DNA of 64,000 nt from NCBI GenBank assembly GCA_020630975.1, contig JAHDID010000007.1, positions 1 through 64,000 on the forward strand, in the 5' to 3' direction. The stretch's first letter is position 1. Each line of letters opens with the position of its first letter. The translations under genes were made by a program, and so were the position numbers. Under the pieces are notes generated by a model. The model ran no database searches. It was not told where the DNA came from and was given only the letters and a program-made list of their open reading frames with translations. Shown one piece after another: positions 1 to 8,432 of this stretch. This DNA comes from Verrucomicrobiota bacterium (GTDB lineage Bacteria; Verrucomicrobiota; Verrucomicrobiia; Verrucomicrobiales; DEV007).

Positions 1-252
1 TGAGCGTGGAATGGAGAAAGTGGCTGCGAGCGTCAGCGAGTGGAGTTTCGCCGTGTTGAGCCGGAGCCATTGCATTGGCTGGATGCTCTGCGGGCCACTC
101 GTTTACACTCGCCGCCACGTTTTTCCTGCTATTTGAGCGTGGAATGGAGAAAGTGGCTGCGAGCGTCAGCGAGTGGAGTTTCGCCGTGGTGAGCTGGAGC
201 CGTTGCATTGGCGGGATGCTCTGCGGGCCACTCGTTTACACTCGCCGCCACC
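1..252. repeat. Tandem repeat, 133-bp unit, two copies, structured
   Basis: Copy one is 1-133 and copy two is 134-252; they are nearly identical and offset by 133 bp. The left edge is cut by the window, so more copies may lie upstream. Each unit contains nested inverted repeats: GTGGCTGCGAG (20-30) pairs with CTCGCCGCCAC (108-118) with one mismatch, CGAGTGG (37-43) pairs with CCACTCG (95-101), and AGCCA (65-69) pairs with TGGCT (76-80). The second copy repeats the outer stems at +133. The period is not a multiple of three, so coding is unlikely. Function unknown. Confidence 0.85.
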
Positions 253-317
253 TTGTGGTTAATCCTAGCAGTTCAGGTTCGCCTTTCGGGGGATCTCTAT
301 GATAAAAAGCAGCTGAG

Positions 318-605
318 ATGATAGATTGGATTTTTGAAATCGTTCAGGATCGGAACATTCGTAAAGCACAAGATGATGCGGCATCGGCTCGGATCGAGGC
401 CCAGCGCTTTCGGTCGAGGACGACTCGGCAAGGTGGTGAAATCGCGAAGCTGCGGAAAGAGGTCGCTCAGCTGGCACTGACTTGTCAGGCTCTCTGGGAG
501 ATCACTCGAGAGCAGTCCGGTCTTTCAGATGAAGCTATTGAGCAAAAAATAAGGGAAGTCGATGGCCGGGACGGCAAGGTGGATGGTCGGATGGGCAAGT
601 CCTGA
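318..605 (+). CDS. Small hypothetical coiled-coil protein
   Basis: A 95-residue protein that I cannot assign to a named family. The N-terminus (MIDWIFEIVQDRNIRKA) is followed by a charged helical stretch (about residues 15-75) rich in Ala, Arg, Glu and Leu with heptad-like spacing (EIAKLRKEVAQLALTCQALWE), which suggests a coiled coil. The C-terminus is Gly/Asp/Lys rich and probably unstructured. There is no signal peptide or membrane segment, so it is probably cytoplasmic. It stands alone between the tandem repeat and the convergent outer-membrane protein gene. Coding is supported only by composition and the helix pattern. Confidence 0.55.
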   Translation: MIDWIFEIVQDRNIRKAQDDAASARIEAQRFRSRTTRQGGEIAKLRKEVAQLALTCQALWEITREQSGLSDEAIEQKIREVDGRDGKVDGRMGKS

Positions 606-690
606 TAATCTCCTGCAAACCAGTGCTATAGGTCCTATAGGTCGAACCTATGGCGTGGGCCTTGCAACTGCTCGGCATGCAGACACAAAA

Positions 691-721
691 AAGACCGACG
701 GGCGATTGCCTTGTCGGTCTT
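691..721 (-). terminator. Rho-independent terminator of the outer-membrane protein gene
   Basis: AAGACCGAC (691-699) and GTCGGTCTT (713-721) form a perfect 9-bp stem. Read on the minus strand the hairpin is followed by TTTTGTGTCT, so it terminates the minus-strand gene that ends at 760. Confidence 0.8.
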
Positions 722-759
722 CCAAGTCTTTGCTGAGCCCAAAGTCTCAGCAGATCAGA

Positions 760-1365
760 TTAGAATGGTAGTTTGAAACCCAAACGGACCTGAGAAAAAT
801 CGAGATCCTTCTCGACTAGGTTGTAGGAGTAGTCGAGGAACAGAGCTGTGCAGCCCCAAGACTGGAAGCGAACTTCTGCACCACCACCAATCGTCCAGAA
901 AAAGTCGAACTCGCCATTGGCGACGTAGCCAGGACCACCAAACACGTATGGGGCCCACGCACCGCAGAAGTGGCAGCTATCGATCGGAAGGCGGTAAACG
1001 GCATTCAGACGGGCGATGTGCTCGGCTTCGGCTTGACCATGCAGAGCGTAGTTGGCCTCGAGACCGATGTTGCGGTCGAAAAAGTAGGAAAGCATGATAC
1101 CGCCGCCGGCTGCATCGGAAACACCTGGCTCAGAAGCGAACATGGACGAGAAGTAACCACCAAAGTCCCAACCTGGCTCAAAGCAGATGCTCGGGTCCAT
1201 ATTGTAAACAGGGACCTGAGATCCTCCGTCGTAGTAGTCTTGATTGGTCGGCTGGTAAGCGCCTTGTCCACCGTAATACTGCTGGCTGTCCCAATTCCAT
1301 CCTTGGGAAAGGCCAACGAAACTAAAAGCGGCAAAAAACAGGGCTGCAGTGCAAAAAATTCTCAT
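760..1365 (-). CDS. Outer-membrane beta-barrel protein (porin-like)
   Basis: A 201-residue protein with a clear signal peptide (MRIFCTAALFFAAFSFVGLSQG, cut near residue 21). The mature N-terminus is rich in Gln, Tyr and Gly. It then shows alternating polar/aromatic strands (IGLEANYALHGQAEAEHIARL, VRFQSWGCTALFLDYSYN) and ends in LGFKLPF, a terminal Phe as in many outer-membrane barrels. The size fits an 8-strand OmpA/OmpW-like barrel; the exact family is not identified. It is monocistronic with its own terminator at 691-721 and lies divergent to the next gene. Location in the outer membrane is inferred from the signal peptide, strand pattern and C-terminal Phe. Confidence 0.75.
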   Translation of the reverse strand: MRIFCTAALFFAAFSFVGLSQGWNWDSQQYYGGQGAYQPTNQDYYDGGSQVPVYNMDPSICFEPGWDFGGYFSSMFASEPGVSDAAGGGIMLSYFFDRNIGLEANYALHGQAEAEHIARLNAVYRLPIDSCHFCGAWAPYVFGGPGYVANGEFDFFWTIGGGAEVRFQSWGCTALFLDYSYNLVEKDLDFSQVRLGFKLPF

Positions 1366-1478
1366 GGTCGGTCGCGTCTTTGCTATTACTCAACTTGCAT
1401 CCTAGCGAGAATCCTCATTTCGACAATTTTTTTTTGAGGTTTCTTGCATTTGGCCGTTGCATGGGGTGTTGCCAGACG

Positions 1479-2096
1479 ATGAATTTTCTCGCCCATCTCC
1501 ATTTAGCCGATGCCACTGCGGACTCGCGAGTGGGCAACTTGCTGGGCGATTTTGTCACTGGTCTGCCGTGGGATGATCGCTTTTCAGAGGCTCTATGGTG
1601 CGGGATCATGGAGCACAGGCATCTCGATGCGTGGAATGACGGGCACCCGCTGTGGCAGAGGAGTCGTGACCGGCTGCAGGGCGCGGCTCGGCGCTACGCG
1701 GGCATTGTGATCGATATTTTTTACGATTACTTTTTGGTCCGTCATTGGGATCGGTTTAGCCCAGATCAGGGGCTAGAGTCTTTTGTCAGCGACGTACATG
1801 CCGATCTCGAGGCGGGGTTGAGCGCTATGCCAGAGTCGGCTGCGGAGGCGGTGCGGCGATTGCTCGACGAGGGTTGGCTGCTCAGCTATGGCGAGATCGA
1901 TGGTATTCGGGCCGCGATCGATCGGGTAGCATATAGCCACCCGCGCTTGGCTCAGGTGCGGGGCCTGGAAGCAGAGCTAGTAGCCTACGAATCTGAGTTT
2001 GAGGCTGATTTTCTGGCGTTTTACCCAGAGGCGATCGCGCGGGCAGTGGAGATTCGTCGAGAGATCGTCGAAAAAAGAAAATCGTCTTCTCTGTAA
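1479..2096 (+). CDS. acpH: Acyl carrier protein phosphodiesterase-like (AcpH/DUF479)
   Basis: The protein begins MNFLAHLHLADATADSRVG and has the family pattern GNLLGDFVTG near residue 18, which is typical of AcpH/DUF479 proteins. Later blocks AGIVIDIFYDYFLVRHWDRF and FEADFLAFYPEAI are also family-like. AcpH removes the 4'-phosphopantetheine arm from acyl carrier protein in E. coli; activity of this distant homologue is inferred. The reading frame extends upstream to 1380, but I place the start at 1479 because the family begins with MNFLAHL; 205 residues is close to the usual 190-200. It is cytoplasmic. It ends 26 bp before the sigma factor gene, so it could share a transcript with it. Confidence 0.82.
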   Translation: MNFLAHLHLADATADSRVGNLLGDFVTGLPWDDRFSEALWCGIMEHRHLDAWNDGHPLWQRSRDRLQGAARRYAGIVIDIFYDYFLVRHWDRFSPDQGLESFVSDVHADLEAGLSAMPESAAEAVRRLLDEGWLLSYGEIDGIRAAIDRVAYSHPRLAQVRGLEAELVAYESEFEADFLAFYPEAIARAVEIRREIVEKRKSSSL

Positions 2097-2122
2097 CGCT
2101 GGATCGGTCAGCCGATATATCT

Positions 2123-2686
2123 TTGTTAGTGGAACAGGAAGAAACATGGGTGCGCCAGGTCCAAGAGGGTGATCTGGGGGCATTTGAGAAGTTGATAGAG
2201 GCACACGCCTCTCATCTGCGAGCCTTTGTGGCGATGAAGCTGCCTGTGCCACACTTGATCGACGAGATCGCACACGAGGCTTTTGTCTTTGCCCACCGCC
2301 ATATCAATGACTTCCAGGCAGGCACCGATTTCGGCAAGTGGCTGCGAGCTATCGCCTTCAATCTGGTGCGCAAGGAGACGCTGCGCTACCAACGTTCCAC
2401 GAAGAATCAGGAGAAATTCCTAGAGCACTGTCTAGTCGAGTCTGCGCTGAAGGATGCTTACGGCCCAGACTGTGACGAGATCGCCTTCCTCGAGGAGTGT
2501 GTGGGCGAGCTGGCAGAGGAGCAGCGGACGCTCCTGAATAGGAAATACACCATGACCGAGTCGTCGCGAGAGATGGCTGATGCGCTCGACCGGAGCGAGG
2601 CATGGGTCCGCACCACGCTATGCCGCATCCGCACGGGACTGCGTGCCTGCATCGAGCAGAAAATGGAGGCAGCAGCCAAAGTCTAA
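2123..2686 (+). CDS. ECF RNA polymerase sigma factor (module one)
   Basis: A 187-residue sigma-70 family protein of the small PVC-type ECF class. Region 2 is visible at about residues 10-90 (VQEGDLGAFEKLIEAH, then LIDEIAHEAFVFAHRHINDF). Region 4 follows at about 125-180 (LAEEQRTLLNRKYTMTESSREMADALDRSEAWVRTTLCRIR), an intact helix-turn-helix. It should direct core polymerase to a small regulon. The start is a TTG at 2123 or a GTG at 2129; no ATG fits and no clear ribosome site is seen. The FecR-LamG gene begins 24 bp downstream on the same strand, as expected for a sigma/anti-sigma pair. It parallels the minus-strand ECF gene at 36094-36642. Confidence 0.9.
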   Translation: MLVEQEETWVRQVQEGDLGAFEKLIEAHASHLRAFVAMKLPVPHLIDEIAHEAFVFAHRHINDFQAGTDFGKWLRAIAFNLVRKETLRYQRSTKNQEKFLEHCLVESALKDAYGPDCDEIAFLEECVGELAEEQRTLLNRKYTMTESSREMADALDRSEAWVRTTLCRIRTGLRACIEQKMEAAAKV

Positions 2687-2710
2687 GTTAATTTTACCCA
2701 CAGTATCCTC

Positions 2711-4315
2711 ATGGACACCGATCAACTCATCGACGCACTTATCGAAGGCTCGCTCAGCCCGGAGCAAGCCAGTGCTGTCGAGGCGCAAATCGCCAGCGAT
2801 AGCCGTCTGCGCGATGCCTACAGTCAGCAGCTGCGTATGGATACTGCCCTACGCCTATTGCTGAAAGGCGAGGCCGAGGTGTCGTGCCAGGATTTCGCTC
2901 AGGGACTGGTGGCTCGTCTGCGCTCGGAGGGGGCCGAGAGTGCGCAGGATCGCGATTTCTCCAAATCAGTGCTCACTGAGATCCTCGAGGAGAAAGAGAA
3001 GATCGTGCCACTGCGCTGGCCTGATTTCGTGAAATCCGCTGCAGTGGCTGCAGTGGCTGCTCTGGTAGTGGTACTGGGACTGCAGATGGTCGATCTGGGA
3101 GGCTCAGGAGCAGATGATGCTGAGCTGGCGGACAAAGTATCGGATATCTCGCAGGACTATCTGGCACGGGTGCAGTCCGCGCAGAAAGCGGTGTGGTCAA
3201 AAGATAGCAGTGCGATCCGCGATGATGGCTGGATCTCCGAGGGGATGATCGATCTGCACGACGGTGTCGCAGAGATTGCGTTTAACTCGGGTGCGCGCGC
3301 GGTAGTCGAGGGGCCTGCTAGGCTCAGTATCGAGTCGGATAATCGGACCTTCCTCGAGTACGGCAAGATCACCGCAGACGTGAACGAGCAGTCATCAGGG
3401 TTCACAGTGAACACTCCACAGATGAATATCGTGGATATCGGTACCAGGTTCGGGGTGACGGTGAATGAGGCGGGCGATACCGAAGTGCATGTCATGGAGG
3501 GGGAGGTAGAGGTGAGCCGCGCCTGGGGGAATACTGCCGTGACTCTGCTGCGCGAAGGCAATGCGATGAGATCGGATGATCGACCTCTGAGTGATCTGGC
3601 GATGATCCCGTATGCGGGGGATGGCTATACGCTGACCGCTGGAGAGTGGCGCGATACGACACCAGTGATTGTTTACCGCTTTAATGAATCGGGTGGAGCT
3701 CAGCTGGCAGACTCGGGCAATCGTAGGAAAGGCGGGCCATATGATCTGAGTTTGCTGGGGTCGGATCTCGAGGCGCAGCCGCGCAGGGCATCGGGCATCA
3801 TCGGGCGTTGTCTGGTGTTCGATCAGGGGCAGACTGTTTCGACAGGGCTTTCCAAAGATTTTCTACTCGAGGATGCGTTCACCGTTTCTTTCTGGATCAA
3901 GATACCGCCCAAAGTCGGACGTCGTGCCGATGATCGGGTCATCGGGTGGGGGAGCGATGAGGCGAGCTGGGAGATCGGCTATCGCAACACTTACGGCCGC
4001 GGGGCTCTCATCGTGCGGCATGGATCGGCTTATGTGGCTGGATCGACCGATCTAGCCGATGGCAAGTGGCACCATGTGGCAGTCCGCTATATCGGCGGAG
4101 ATCAGACTGTGCGCCCAGCGCATATCCATATGTATGTCGATGGCGAGATCGAACGGACACTCGATTACCGTGAAGGACCGATCCTATCTGGAGAGGTAGG
4201 CGAGCTCAGGTTGGGTGACTTGGGTAGCTCTGGTTTTCCTGGGTGGATCGATGAGCTGTTGATTTTCGATGCGGCCATCTCCACTAAAGCCCTTCAAGAG
4301 CACGTTTCTCGTTAA
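2711..4315 (+). CDS. FecR-like transmembrane anti-sigma protein with C-terminal LamG domain
   Basis: A 534-residue protein in four parts. The N-terminal cytoplasmic segment (1-105, SPEQASAVEAQIASDSRLRDAY) resembles anti-sigma N-termini but lacks a zinc motif. A single membrane helix lies at about 109-127 (SAAVAAVAALVVVLG). A FecR domain occupies about 155-285 (VVEGPARLSIES, MNIVDIGTRFGVTVNEAG, VHVMEGEVEV). A concanavalin-type LamG domain occupies about 320-530 (FTVSFWIK, GKWHHVAVRYIGG, HMYVDGEIERT, WIDELLIFD). The family architecture suggests that the outer LamG domain binds a carbohydrate or surface ligand and the inner tail holds the sigma factor encoded just upstream. The ligand and mechanism are inference. 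No TonB receptor gene is adjacent, unlike classical FecR iron systems. Confidence 0.88.
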   Translation: MDTDQLIDALIEGSLSPEQASAVEAQIASDSRLRDAYSQQLRMDTALRLLLKGEAEVSCQDFAQGLVARLRSEGAESAQDRDFSKSVLTEILEEKEKIVPLRWPDFVKSAAVAAVAALVVVLGLQMVDLGGSGADDAELADKVSDISQDYLARVQSAQKAVWSKDSSAIRDDGWISEGMIDLHDGVAEIAFNSGARAVVEGPARLSIESDNRTFLEYGKITADVNEQSSGFTVNTPQMNIVDIGTRFGVTVNEAGDTEVHVMEGEVEVSRAWGNTAVTLLREGNAMRSDDRPLSDLAMIPYAGDGYTLTAGEWRDTTPVIVYRFNESGGAQLADSGNRRKGGPYDLSLLGSDLEAQPRRASGIIGRCLVFDQGQTVSTGLSKDFLLEDAFTVSFWIKIPPKVGRRADDRVIGWGSDEASWEIGYRNTYGRGALIVRHGSAYVAGSTDLADGKWHHVAVRYIGGDQTVRPAHIHMYVDGEIERTLDYREGPILSGEVGELRLGDLGSSGFPGWIDELLIFDAAISTKALQEHVSR

Positions 4316-4467
4316 TTCGCGAAAAATGTGGAAAGATTCGACAATATTTTAAGAAACCTGTAACACCTTATCCGTTCCGAGATATTCACTCATAGAAAGC
4401 AACCAAAGTCTTCACCAGCAGATTTTTTTCATCCCACAGCGCCGAACCCAAAAATATTCAGTAGTAA

Positions 4468-6735
4468 ATGAACCGAAAACTAAAATCACACCTTCTGGCT
4501 GCCCTTAGCCTCTGTGCTGTATCGATCAGCACATCTTACGCAGAGATGCGTGAATGGACCTCCAAGGATGGACGTAAGCTTCAGGCCGAGTTTGTCGGCA
4601 CTTCTGGAGCCGGTAGCCGTGCATTGGTGAAGCTCAGGCTGCCCGATGGTAAAGAGGTGAACTACCCTGTGTCGAATCTCAGCGAGCTGGACCGAGTGTT
4701 TGTGAAAGGCTCTCTACCGACAGATCCTGCTGCTCTGGCCAACGAGATCGATAAGTTGGTGATGGCCAAGATGAAGGAGGCCTACTACGGGCTGCGCCAG
4801 GACATGTCTGACCTGAGCAAAAACACTCACCTGACTGTGGCAGAAAAGATCAAGCGCAAAGAGGAGATCGAGCGCGAGATGGAGATGTGTATGCCAAATC
4901 CGCGCACTTCTGATGAGCAGTTTATGCGCCGGATTTACCTCGATGTCGCAGGTCGTATTCCGACCTATCGCGAGGCCGATGCTTTCCTCAGCTCCAGTAG
5001 CCGCAACAAGCGCGCCGAGCTGATCGATGAGCTGCTGGATACCGATGCTTTCTCCATGCGGATGTACAATTTCTTTTCAGATCTCTTCCGTGTGCGTGAA
5101 GGGATCGATATGGGTGGCAATAGCGATCTGAAGGCTGATCCCTATATCGAGTGGATCAAAGCAGCTATGAAGAACGACATGCCCTACGACAAGATGGTGC
5201 GTGAGATGCTGTCTGCTACAGGTCAGATCTGGGATAATCCGGCTGTGGGCTACATGATTACCGATAATGGCATGCGTCTGTGTAACTTGTCGAATACCTT
5301 CACCATCTTCCTCGGCACCGAGATCACTTGCGCGCAGTGTCATGATCACCCCTTCGAGCAAGTGAAGCAGATCGATTTCTACCGCATGGCTTCGTTCATC
5401 GGTCAGACCGAGACCACAGGTCGGATGCCTAAGGGCGATGGCATGGAGATGTCGATGATGGATATGGGTATGTCGATTGCAGGCGGAAATATGGAGCGCC
5501 CTGATCTGGACTACCGCGCCGAGCTCACTCGCATGAGCAAGATCATGAAAGACGCCGGAAAACTCCGTGAGCAGGATGATCGCGACCGATTGATCGAAGA
5601 CATGTTCGGTAGCATGCGTTTCAACGTGAACGACACCAAAAACCAGAAGGTATCTCTGCCTCACGACTACAAGTATGACAATGGCGAGCCTTATCAGCGC
5701 GTGAAGCCATCGGCCTACTTTGGCGATACGGTCAATCTTGAGAAGTATGCTAACCCGCGCCTCGCTTTCGCTGACTGGGTGACATCGACTGGTAATCCAC
5801 GCTTCACTGTGAATATCGTGAATCGCCTCTGGAAAATCGCGTTTGGTCTCGGACAGATCGAGCCAGTATACAACATCCCTGGTCACCTCGATGGACAGGC
5901 GCAGAACTACGAGCTGCTTACTTTCCTAGAGAGCATGATGCAGGATATGAATTTCAGCATCAAAGACTTCCTACGCGTGGTCTACAATAGCCAGACATAC
6001 CAGCGCGAGGCTGAGACCATGACTCCGACTCTGACGCAGGTCGATAACGGTACCTACCACTTCCCAGGTCCTGTGCTACGTCGCATGACAGCTGAGCAGC
6101 TATGGGACTCTCTCGTCACCCTGACGACAGACGATCCAGAGGGCCTTGTGCGCAAGGGGTGGGAAGAGTACCGCAAGGTGATGTATACCGATACTAGCAA
6201 GCTGACGACAGTGAAGCAGATCGAGGATTACAAGAATCGCTTCCGTGCCGTAGGTGGTCTAGCAGCCGGAGAGAGCGGCGAGATGATGGGTCGCAATGCA
6301 GGCCGTATCAGTGGTCAGACCATGGCTCGCGCCTCGGAGATGCGTCAGCCTCAGCAGCCATCGCACTTCCTGCGGATGTTTGGTCAGTCGGATAAGCAGC
6401 TGATCGAAAACCAGTTCACTTCAGGCTCTTCGCCACAGGTGATGGCTCTGCTCAATGGTAAGATCACCAACGAGGTGCTGACGAATCCTGATGCTTACTT
6501 GATCAAAGAGATCGCCTACGGTGACGACCGTCGCGGAGATCAGATCGACAAGATTTTCCTCAGTGTCCTAGGCCGTATGCCTACCGACTCAGAGGCGCGC
6601 AAGGCTAGTAGTGGTCTGCGTGCTAAGCGAGATCGAGATGCTTCTGAGCGCCAGAAGAAAGATCAAGAGGTCGCCGCGATCGGTAATGTGATCTGGGCTT
6701 TGGTTAACACTAGGGAGTTCATGTTCATCCAGTAG
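4468..6735 (+). CDS. Secreted DUF1549/DUF1553 protein with N-terminal SHD1-like domain
   Basis: A 755-residue exported protein. The signal peptide (MNRKLKSHLLAALSLCAVSISTSYA) ends near residue 25. Residues about 27-80 (REWTSKDGRKLQAEFVG, VNYPVSNLSELDRVFV) match the SHD1/SLA1-like domain found at the start of many PVC proteins. DUF1549 follows at about 145-330 (DEQFMRRIYLDVAGRIPT, ITCAQCHDHPFEQ near 288), then DUF1553 at about 425-725 (NPRLAFADWVTS, NIVNRLWKIAFG, YQREAETM). The CAQCH motif could bind haem c. The separate PSCyt1 cytochrome domain often found in this family is absent. Substrate unknown; families of this type are tied to PVC polysaccharide breakdown. The DUF1501 partner follows 102 bp downstream, the usual pairing. 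Confidence 0.92.
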   Translation: MNRKLKSHLLAALSLCAVSISTSYAEMREWTSKDGRKLQAEFVGTSGAGSRALVKLRLPDGKEVNYPVSNLSELDRVFVKGSLPTDPAALANEIDKLVMAKMKEAYYGLRQDMSDLSKNTHLTVAEKIKRKEEIEREMEMCMPNPRTSDEQFMRRIYLDVAGRIPTYREADAFLSSSSRNKRAELIDELLDTDAFSMRMYNFFSDLFRVREGIDMGGNSDLKADPYIEWIKAAMKNDMPYDKMVREMLSATGQIWDNPAVGYMITDNGMRLCNLSNTFTIFLGTEITCAQCHDHPFEQVKQIDFYRMASFIGQTETTGRMPKGDGMEMSMMDMGMSIAGGNMERPDLDYRAELTRMSKIMKDAGKLREQDDRDRLIEDMFGSMRFNVNDTKNQKVSLPHDYKYDNGEPYQRVKPSAYFGDTVNLEKYANPRLAFADWVTSTGNPRFTVNIVNRLWKIAFGLGQIEPVYNIPGHLDGQAQNYELLTFLESMMQDMNFSIKDFLRVVYNSQTYQREAETMTPTLTQVDNGTYHFPGPVLRRMTAEQLWDSLVTLTTDDPEGLVRKGWEEYRKVMYTDTSKLTTVKQIEDYKNRFRAVGGLAAGESGEMMGRNAGRISGQTMARASEMRQPQQPSHFLRMFGQSDKQLIENQFTSGSSPQVMALLNGKITNEVLTNPDAYLIKEIAYGDDRRGDQIDKIFLSVLGRMPTDSEARKASSGLRAKRDRDASERQKKDQEVAAIGNVIWALVNTREFMFIQ

Positions 6736-6837
6736 AGAGGTAAACGTTACGCTCACAAACAGCATCCCCACGAAATGGCCAGTCGGCCGCCCCATTCCAA
6801 ACATCTTTATAAAATCCAAAAACAAAAAAGGTAGAAA

Positions 6838-8172
6838 ATGAAACAAGATCTAAAAGACAACCTAAACAAGCTAGACGACCTCAGCCGTCGTCAGTTCGTA
6901 GCTCGCACAGCTAAAACAGCTCTCGGTGTGAGCGTGCTCCCTGTCGCAGGGGCATCGACTAAAGTGCTAGCAGCCGGTGGTGGCAAAGCTGAGCACTGTA
7001 TCTTCTTTTACATGGGCGGAGGTATGACCCACATGGATACCTTTGACCCGAAGCCAGGCACTGAGACTGGTGGCCAGACCAAAGGCATCAAGACAGGTGT
7101 CGCTGGTGTCGAGCTCGCTGAGTTCATGCCTGGTCTAGCCGAGCGCTTCAAAGACATCGCAGTCGTGCGCTCTATGACTCAGAAGACTGGTGACCACCGT
7201 GGTGGCTCCTACTGGATGCACACCAGCTACCAGCCTCGTGCGACCATCGTCCACCCGACTATGGGACCTTGGGCGCAGACGATTCTTGGCAAAAAGCATG
7301 AGACTCTGCCTGACTCGGTCGTGATCGGTGGCGGTGGTAATCACCCTGGTTCCGGTTTCTTCGGCCCTGGTCTGGCACCACTGCCTATCGGCGATCCTGA
7401 TCGTGGTGTGCAGAACTCTGAGCTACCATCCAAGGTGACAGAGAACCAGTTCGACGACCGTCTCGATCTTATGAATGCGTTCGACGAAGGTTTCCGTAGA
7501 AAGTTCAAGACTGATGAAGTGAGTGCTTACACACAGTTCTACGATGAGACACTGAATCTCATGAACTCAGAGGATCTTGAGACATTTAAGCTCAGCAACG
7601 AGCAGAACTATCAGGAAAAAGTCCGCCGCTATGGTGATAGCCGTGTCGGTAAAGGTGCTCTCCTCGCTAAGCGTCTAGTCTCTTCCGGTATTCGTTTTGT
7701 AGAGGTCCAGTCTGGTGGTTGGGATATGCACAACCAGCTCTGGAATGCGATCCCAGGCACAGCAGGTAGCCTCGATATGGCACTTTCTGCTCTCATCGAC
7801 GATCTCAAGGCAGAGGGTCTCTTCGAGAAGACTCTCATCGTGCTCGGTACCGAGTTCGGACGTACGCCAAAGATCAACGCCAACGGCGGTCGCGACCACC
7901 ACCCACGTGTGTTCTCCACCATGTTCGCAGGTGGCGGTATCTCCGGTGGCCAGGCCTACGGTAAGTCCGATAGACTCGGTATGGCAGTCGAGGAGAACCC
8001 AGTAGATCCTCGTGACTTCAACGCAACTATCGCGCACGCTCTCGGCATCGACCTCAACAAAGTCGTTTACGCCCCAAGCGGTCGTCCATTCCTAGTGGCA
8101 GGCCACAAGCGCGACCGCGAGACCGATCGCATCATCACTGAGGGTAAGCCAATCGCTCAGCTTTTTAGCTAA
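6838..8172 (+). CDS. DUF1501 protein, Tat-exported
   Basis: A 444-residue member of DUF1501, a family related to the alkaline phosphatase/sulfatase fold. The N-terminus (LSRRQFVARTAKTALGVSVLPVAG) is a twin-arginine signal, so it is probably exported folded. Family blocks include HCIFFYMGGGMTHMDTFDPKPG, VRSMTQKTGDHRGGSYWMHT, FVEVQSGGWDMHN and VLGTEFGRTPKIN followed by GRDHHPRVFSTMFAGGGI; the Asp, His and Glu residues there may bind metal. Reaction unknown. It follows the DUF1549/DUF1553 gene on the same strand and ends at a terminator, so the two probably form the effector operon of module one. Confidence 0.93.
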   Translation: MKQDLKDNLNKLDDLSRRQFVARTAKTALGVSVLPVAGASTKVLAAGGGKAEHCIFFYMGGGMTHMDTFDPKPGTETGGQTKGIKTGVAGVELAEFMPGLAERFKDIAVVRSMTQKTGDHRGGSYWMHTSYQPRATIVHPTMGPWAQTILGKKHETLPDSVVIGGGGNHPGSGFFGPGLAPLPIGDPDRGVQNSELPSKVTENQFDDRLDLMNAFDEGFRRKFKTDEVSAYTQFYDETLNLMNSEDLETFKLSNEQNYQEKVRRYGDSRVGKGALLAKRLVSSGIRFVEVQSGGWDMHNQLWNAIPGTAGSLDMALSALIDDLKAEGLFEKTLIVLGTEFGRTPKINANGGRDHHPRVFSTMFAGGGISGGQAYGKSDRLGMAVEENPVDPRDFNATIAHALGIDLNKVVYAPSGRPFLVAGHKRDRETDRIITEGKPIAQLFS

Positions 8173-8244
8173 GTCGACTGGCTATCGCAGGGGTTCCATT
8201 TTTTTGGTGTGAGTCCCTGTGTGATACACTACCTTTTTTAAAAA

Positions 8245-8283
8245 GCAGCCGATCCCGTGTATTCGGGCTCGGCTGTTTTTGTT
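8245..8283 (+). terminator. Rho-independent terminator after the DUF1501 gene
   Basis: CAGCCGA (8246-8252) pairs with TCGGCTG (8269-8275), with inner CCCG/CGGG pairing, and is followed by TTTTTGTTG. An A-run precedes it, so it could work in both directions. A second small hairpin, GCGGTT/AACCGC (8299-8313), lies just beyond; nothing else is recognised up to 8432. Confidence 0.85.
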
Positions 8284-8432
8284 GTTTCTAAAGGGGAGGC
8301 GGTTTTCAACCGCAGGGCATCCTGAGCCCGCATGGCTTCGCTGCCAAGAAACCGCAGTTACTCCACTCCAAGTCGCTTCATTTTTCACACAGACTTCATC
8401 GGGCTTTCACAAACATCAGGCACAGTGGTGTC

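Noticed and set aside
1-252. CRISPR array
   Set aside because: Units are long and contiguous with no unique spacers; no cas genes are in the window.
2123-4315. Classical FecIR iron-citrate signalling
   Set aside because: No TonB-dependent receptor is encoded nearby, and the FecR protein ends in LamG; the neighbours point to glycan use.
5077-5886. Long antisense frame of 269 codons inside the DUF1549/DUF1553 gene
   Set aside because: Product is His/Ile-rich with no domain; it mirrors the codon bias of the real gene on the other strand.
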